Origin: Isochrysis galbana
Taxonomy: Eukaryota > Haptophyta > Isochrysidales > Isochrysidaceae
DNA: 64,000 nt
Direction: 5' to 3'
Assembly (NCBI GenBank): GCA_018136815.1
Contig: CM030937.1
Location: forward strand, 3,213,820-3,277,819
How positions within the stretch are numbered: position 1 is the stretch's first letter; each line of letters starts with the position of its first letter. The notes under the pieces were generated by a model, which worked only from the letters and a program-made list of their open reading frames with translations, made no database searches and was not told where the DNA came from. Below, piece by piece: positions 59,776-64,000 of the stretch. The position numbers were made by a program, and so were the translations under genes.

Positions 59776-60002
59776 CGGAGGGGAATTGGTGCCTGAGAGG
59801 GGGGGCGCGAGGCACCCCCCCCATGCTGAACTAATTATAAACTTAGTTGGCAAGCTTGGGAACAAAGGAACAAAGGCGGTTCACAACCAATGACAATGAC
59901 CAGCTAGAGCAAGAACAACACCAAGAACCAAGATCACCCCAGACAATCGACAGATGCGCAGACTGACGGTCACATCACTTATTGTCGTCGACACCCCCCC
60001 TA
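59776..60002 (-). repeat. Inverted R1-type leader
   Basis: On the minus strand, AACTAAG-TTTATA-ATTAGTT is followed by CAGCATGGGGGGGG and TGCCTCGCGCCCCCCC, the R1 double hairpin with changed arms (59798-59853). The remainder to 60002 is 3' flank of the DnaJ gene. Confidence 0.55.
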
Positions 60003-61212
60003 CTAAAAGACCACCACCCTTGGTTCCGCTAGCAAGCTAAGCAGCCCAATGGTGATTCTAAGCCACAACTTCAATGTCCGCCCGAGGGCCCGGCCGGCGA
60101 TGCGCGCGAGGCCTCGCAAGCCACCGGCTGCCCTAAGGATGCTCCAACATGTTGCGCCACCCACCGCCACGGTAGTGGCAAGCCGGCCGCCGAAACGTAG
60201 CTCTTCCCTCAAGCTCCTTAGCCTCACCTCGACTCGCAAATCGCCGCGCTCGACTTGGGAGCCGGTTGTGCGCACTGGCATACCATAGCCGGTGAGCCGA
60301 ACCGACATGCCCCCGCGCCCCACGGCCTCTCCCGCAGCCACAACCACAAGCCGCCGGCCACAGATGGAGCGCACGCTAACTTTCCGCTTGAATGCATTGT
60401 GCCATGTTGGCAGCCGGACGACACAGCCGAGGTCGGCGCTGCTACCTATACGACGGAAGCGGCGTGAGGGCTGCGCCTCGATAGTGGCCTGGAACGATGA
60501 AGGCAAGGGTGGGCCAGCTGACTAGCGTTGAATGGGGCGCTCTCGAGGCACGCATTCGCCCGCCCCGGAAGGCAGACGGGCAAAGCGAGCAAGCAAGAAT
60601 CGGGAGGGAAGCACGCGCGCAGGGAGACAGGCAAGAGCGGAGAATTAATCGGACCTGCACAGGGATGCAACCCGGAAAACGTAGGTTTACCGTCTCGCCA
60701 GGCAACACTCCTGCCGGAAGGAACGCGCGGCGCAAGACAATACCGCCACTTGTCGTGAAGAGGGTAAGCATGATCGGCGACCATCCGCCCATCTGCTCAA
60801 GTGAACACTGAAGCCGGATCCGCACCACACCCGGGAAGCCTGCGCTAGCAGCGCCGGCGCTAGCGCGCGAGTACTGCGGGGCGTACGCTGCGCGCGCGCC
60901 CGCGAATGGTGAGGAGCACTCATGCTCATACTGGCGCCGGCGTGTAGGATCGGAAAGTACCGACCACGCCTCGTTAACGAGCTCGAATTTGCGCTGCGCC
61001 TCGGCTTGCGTCGGCTTGCCCACGTGCTTGTCCGGGTGCCAGCGCAGCGCCTCGCGGTGGTACGCCTTACGTATCTCGTCAGCGCTCGAGGAGCGCGAGA
61101 CACCAAGCGTGGCATAGTGGTCTCCGTGCGCGCAGAGGACGCCTTGCAGCAGCCCAAGGAGCCAGGCGAGCCGGCGGGTCGCGCAGCGTGCAGGCTGCGC
61201 ACCAGCGCCCAT
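60003..61212 (-). CDS. Secretory-pathway DnaJ (J-domain) protein
   Basis: Exons 61212-60655 and 60488-60003 (166-bp intron, GTGCAG|GTCCGA, TTCCAG|GCCACT) give 347 residues. It activates Hsp70-type chaperones. Signal peptide RRLAWLLGLLQGVLCAHG precedes a complete J-domain: DHYATLGVSRSSSADEIRKA, HPD at 59-61 and RRRQYEHE. There is no G/F-rich or zinc region. C-terminal substrate-binding repeats include LRFPGCIPVQ across the junction, then VRSICGRRLVVVAAGEAVG and GYGMPV...GDLRVEVRL. A hydrophobic end (LWLRITIGLLSLLAEP) could anchor it in the membrane. Best guess is an ER-luminal class II DnaJ. Upstream Gly-rich codons in frame were rejected as start. Confidence 0.88.
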
Positions 61213-61654
61213 TGGCGCTCTCGCCCGGCCGCGCCCCCCACAACCCCTCCCGCCCTTCAGCCCCCCCCCCCCCCCCCCCCCCCCTCCTCCACCCCCACCC
61301 CGCACCCACCCACCCACCCGGCCCACTCCGCCCTTCCCCCCCGCCCCTTTCCCACCGCTCTTCTTCCCCTCCGTTCGCCTCTATCCCGCGAGAGCTCCGC
61401 CCCGCCGACGACGAGAGGCAGCGGCGCGCCGCGAAAACAGCGAGGCCATCTTCACACGTGAAACAGAAGGAAAAGAGGACAGGAAGATTCTTTTGAATTG
61501 GGTGATTAGTTTAAGCACCCGACAAGAGAAAGGGTGTGAAGGGAGAGGGGGCGCGGCGGGCCCGCGCGGGGAGAGAGAGTCCACATCACCCGTTCTCCCC
61601 TCCTCGATCCCCTCGTTTTACGCCGGGTCCGTTTGCGTCAGAACTTATAGCGTC
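61213..61654. other. DnaJ promoter region, poly-C
   Basis: 25 consecutive C at about 61260-61284 and further C-rich sequence to 61350. No gene seen. Confidence 0.4.
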
Positions 61655-61795
61655 GTAGGACATCTTGTTAGCTAGCATTCCTAGCCACATACACCGGACG
61701 AGCCATGCGCCAACCGCGCACACCCCATCGCGGGGAAGGGGCTCCGTTGCCGTCGAAGGGCTACGGTCCCTCAGTACTAATAACACAACAATAAA
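61655..61795 (+). repeat. Dispersed repeat R3
   Basis: CATCTTGTTAGCTAGCATTC, CACATACACCGGACGAGCCA, GGGGCTCCGTTGCCGTCGAA and TACGGTCCCTCAGTACTAAT; closest to 2484, with its 3' part also at 50123. Confidence 0.65.
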
Positions 61796-62009
61796 ACTCT
61801 GATGTTGCCCCATCACCAAAGCACCAAAGGCGAAGCCTTGATTCTCCCAATCGTTGCCATTCCTGAGAAAGAGGAAAGAGGGTGAAACGTGCTCAAGCGT
61901 CAAACAAAGACATTATAGGCCAGCAACAATAATTCTTCGCCTAAGTCGGCGGCATCCAAACCTGTACCTGTAACATATGTAACTTCTAACATTCCTCATT
62001 CCTCATTCC

Positions 62010-62120
62010 GTCGAGGAAGGCCAAGAGTGCGCTGAATCGCATCGCGGACCGAGTCTGGGGGGGCTCAAGAAGCGAAAAAAGGGTTGAACGTTGAACCCAA
62101 GAAAAAGGACTACCGACGCT
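62010..62120 (+). pseudogene. Fanzor nuclease fragment
   Basis: GGAAGGCCAAGAGTGCGCTG then AATCGCATCGCGGACCGAGT encodes RKAKSALNRIADRVWG, matching RKAMSALARIADRVWG at 41401-41448. The following KKRKK-type basic codons match after one extra G. Only about 35 codons remain. It shows that the nuclease-like part at 41.4-41.9 kb belongs to a multicopy family separate from the MGQY host gene. Confidence 0.7.
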
Positions 62121-62149
62121 GACAAGGAACCAACCTAGTTGGGCTGTAA

Positions 62150-64000
62150 AAAAAAAACATCTCAAGATTCTGGGCTACACACCTACCGTCTACAGGACTC
62201 GCCACCTCTATTTCCATCGCCCTTATCTTCCCTCCCTCCACCTCCTCCCCTGCCCCCCTTCTTTCCTTTTTCTTCGGTTTCTAGGGTCCGACCTCGGCAA
62301 CTATCATTAAACTGATAGGGTCATGGAGCGCGCGCCGCCGCCCTCCCTCGCTGCCGCTGCCCTCGCCGAGATGGACGAAGGCTTGAGTGACACGCCGCTG
62401 TCGCCGAAGCGACCGCGTCAGGACGACCCTCCCAGCCAGGTGGGCACAGGAGCTAGCCTGCCACGCCCGCGAACCACCGCGAACGCCACGAACAAGGCCG
62501 CCATGCTGGCAGCAGCCAGCATGCAGCACACCCCCTACACAACACACAGCCACACCAGACACACCACACCAGTGGGACGCTTCCAAAGGGAAGGCCTCCG
62601 GGCCGGGACCCTACACAGCCGCGGTACCGCCTTCGCGCTCCGGCGCGAGGGGCCGGCCCGGCACCATCTGCAGCAGAACCCCCATGGGGGAATGCCGCAT
62701 CAAAACAAGGAGCTGGACAAAGAGCAGACTAGGCCCCCCAGCAAGGGGCACAAGAGCAAAAGGAGAGGCAACACAGGAGGGGTACTCTCCAGCGCCGCCG
62801 AAGGCCAAGCAGACGAGCGCGCCCCAGGCGCGCGATTGACGCAAGCGGCACAGGCCCAGGAGGCCTACCTCAACAACCACCACCTTGAGAGAGGGCCACC
62901 ACAAAGCACAAGCCACACATATCCCTCGGAAGGGGGCGACCACACAATGGCAACATTGGGCCATATGGACGCTAGGGATACGAGAACATACGCGAGGCTA
63001 ACCCCGCCCCCCGCCCCGGTCACACAGGTGGCCCTACTCGACGAAGACCTAGAGCCAGAGCCCGAGGAGGAAGCCGAATTTCCAGACTCCCACAAGATCA
63101 TAATCACTTTTACGGCGTACGAGAAGGGACATAAGGCCAAGGACGAAGAGGTCCTAGGCGCGATCGTCGCACACCTCAACAAGTTGGAGGGCGTAGACCT
63201 CGAGCCCGAATTCTTGTCTAAGAGCGCCTCCGGCCCTTGGGAGATTCTCGTCACGGCGGACTGCGCCAATCAATTCCGCGAAGAATTCAAGGACGTGGCG
63301 GACTTTCGCAAGGCAGGTATCCCCTGCCCGATCGCGATCAAGTATCAAACTCTAGACGAGAAATTCAAAGAGATCCCGCGGGCCTCCAACAAGGCACTGG
63401 CGAGCGCGTTCAAAGACGCCTCAGCGCACCTAGTAGTGCGGAACTACAGGTTCGAGATGAAGAGCTTCATAACGATCAGCTCGCTCGCCAAAGCGGTCGA
63501 GAACCAAGGCTTCTTTTTTCTCCAAGGCAACCAAGAGCGCACCAAGATTCTCACCAAAGAGGGGATCCTCGTAACGCAAGGTAAGAAAGAAGTCTACCAC
63601 CTGTACGTCGCCCCAAAACACGGGACGTTCGCCTCCTTCGACTTCCCGCGCAAAATCATGCTCACCGTCAACGGGGCTCCCTTCCCCATCGAATACTCCG
63701 TCCGCAATGCGCAGAATACCTAAAAAATAACGATACATACATTCACGTCCAAGGAGACTATATCCCAAGGGAAAAATTCCTAGAGTCGTGGGACACAATA
63801 GTAACACACGCCAAAACTATAGTGGCGACGCCGCAAAACACGGACAATGATAAAAACAAGAAGGCCCGTCGAAACGCCGGAAAACAAGCCGACCTGGAAG
63901 AACCGCCTCCCGAGATACGCATAACACAAGACGGGGAATACTACGCGAGAATCAAGGATACATGGTACGACATGGAACTCTCATACCTAGGCACACCAAT
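62150..64000 (+). mobile_element. LINE with intact ORF1 and internally deleted ORF2, runs off the window
   Basis: R2-type 5' region from 62150 (A-run, CATCTCAAGATTCTGGGCTAC), hairpin CTATCA-TTAAAC-TGATAG at about 62303, ORF1 62323-63723 (466 residues: MERAPPPSLAAAAL, SPKRPR nuclear-type signal, low-complexity middle, then a folded C-terminal part, KIIITFTAYEKGH to IEYSVRNAQNT). ORF1 lacks the NYRELGGDIKN...Cys extension seen at 9000-9180. Immediately after, in another frame from about 63712, comes ORF2 C-terminal sequence (YIPREKFLESWDTIV...), homologous to 50340. The whole reverse transcriptase is thus deleted. Confidence 0.85.
62323..63723 (+). CDS. LINE ORF1 protein
   Basis: 466 residues. 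ORF1 proteins bind element RNA. N-terminal DTPLSPKRPR looks like a nuclear localisation signal. Residues 60-230 are low-complexity. Residues about 240-460 look like one or two small alpha/beta RNA-binding folds: KIIITFTAYEKGHKAKDEE and GPWEILVTADCANQFREEF, then LVVRNYRFEMKSFITISSLA and KIMLTVNGAPFPIEYSVRN. No Cys/His knuckle is visible in this shortened form. The ATG follows the leader hairpin by five bases (GGGTC). Family specific to this genome as far as I can tell. Confidence 0.7.
   Translation: MERAPPPSLAAAALAEMDEGLSDTPLSPKRPRQDDPPSQVGTGASLPRPRTTANATNKAAMLAAASMQHTPYTTHSHTRHTTPVGRFQREGLRAGTLHSRGTAFALRREGPARHHLQQNPHGGMPHQNKELDKEQTRPPSKGHKSKRRGNTGGVLSSAAEGQADERAPGARLTQAAQAQEAYLNNHHLERGPPQSTSHTYPSEGGDHTMATLGHMDARDTRTYARLTPPPAPVTQVALLDEDLEPEPEEEAEFPDSHKIIITFTAYEKGHKAKDEEVLGAIVAHLNKLEGVDLEPEFLSKSASGPWEILVTADCANQFREEFKDVADFRKAGIPCPIAIKYQTLDEKFKEIPRASNKALASAFKDASAHLVVRNYRFEMKSFITISSLAKAVENQGFFFLQGNQERTKILTKEGILVTQGKKEVYHLYVAPKHGTFASFDFPRKIMLTVNGAPFPIEYSVRNAQNT

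Overview
The window is nuclear DNA from a photosynthetic eukaryotic alga. Several proteins start with a signal peptide, some followed by transit-like sequence, as expected for a plastid of secondary red origin. Genes carry short spliceosomal introns of about 75-330 bp, mostly GT-AG with one clear GC-AG. Intergenic DNA is GC-rich and full of poly-C tracts and retroposons. A haptophyte, or another alga with a red-derived secondary plastid, fits best; this is inference, because no rRNA or organelle gene is present.

Host genes, left to right: plastid membrane coiled-coil protein (1578-2273, -); arrestin-domain protein (4267-6320, +, 2 exons); kinesin-6-like motor (10170-12815, -), divergent from an unknown two-exon gene (13772-14808, +); coiled-coil protein (19306-20205, -); YrhK-type membrane protein (20289-21662, -, 3 exons); three-exon coiled-coil protein (24657-26434, +); FtsH/M41-type peptidase domain protein without AAA (27925-28827, -), divergent from a hydroxyproline arabinosyltransferase-type glycosyltransferase (29060-31037, +, 3 exons); 792-residue coiled-coil protein (35862-38370, -); an interrupted 'MGQY' protein (39573-41889, +); prolyl 4-hydroxylase with two ShKT domains (43892-46243, +, 7 exons); small two-exon gene (47535-48030, -); plastid lumen-type protein (51935-52522, +); LON-domain protein with a Tudor-like tail (56284-58456, -, 7 exons); secretory DnaJ protein (60003-61212, -, 2 exons).

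Between the genes lies a dense mobile landscape. A LINE family (ORF1 starting MERAP, ORF2 with a CCHC-like C-terminal part, 3' end GAGAATATTAAAAAGTTTT) has about ten fragments, several with 13-16 bp target duplications, nested insertions and internally deleted derivatives. A non-coding retroposon family called R1 here (about 870 bp) has 13-14 bp target duplications and begins with the same kind of hairpin leader as the LINE. Two hAT transposase remnants, an FkbM methyltransferase pseudogene, an ankyrin pseudogene and many short dispersed repeats complete the picture.

The most interesting locus is 39.5-42.3 kb. A host gene is split by a 1310-bp element with perfect 83-bp terminal inverted repeats that sits between duplicated AG dinucleotides. 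Removing the element together with one AG restores the reading frame exactly, as expected of an introner using a GA-AG splice pair. The same frame then runs into the RuvC/zinc-finger end of a Fanzor (eukaryotic TnpB-like) nuclease. A second Fanzor scrap lies at 62.0 kb.
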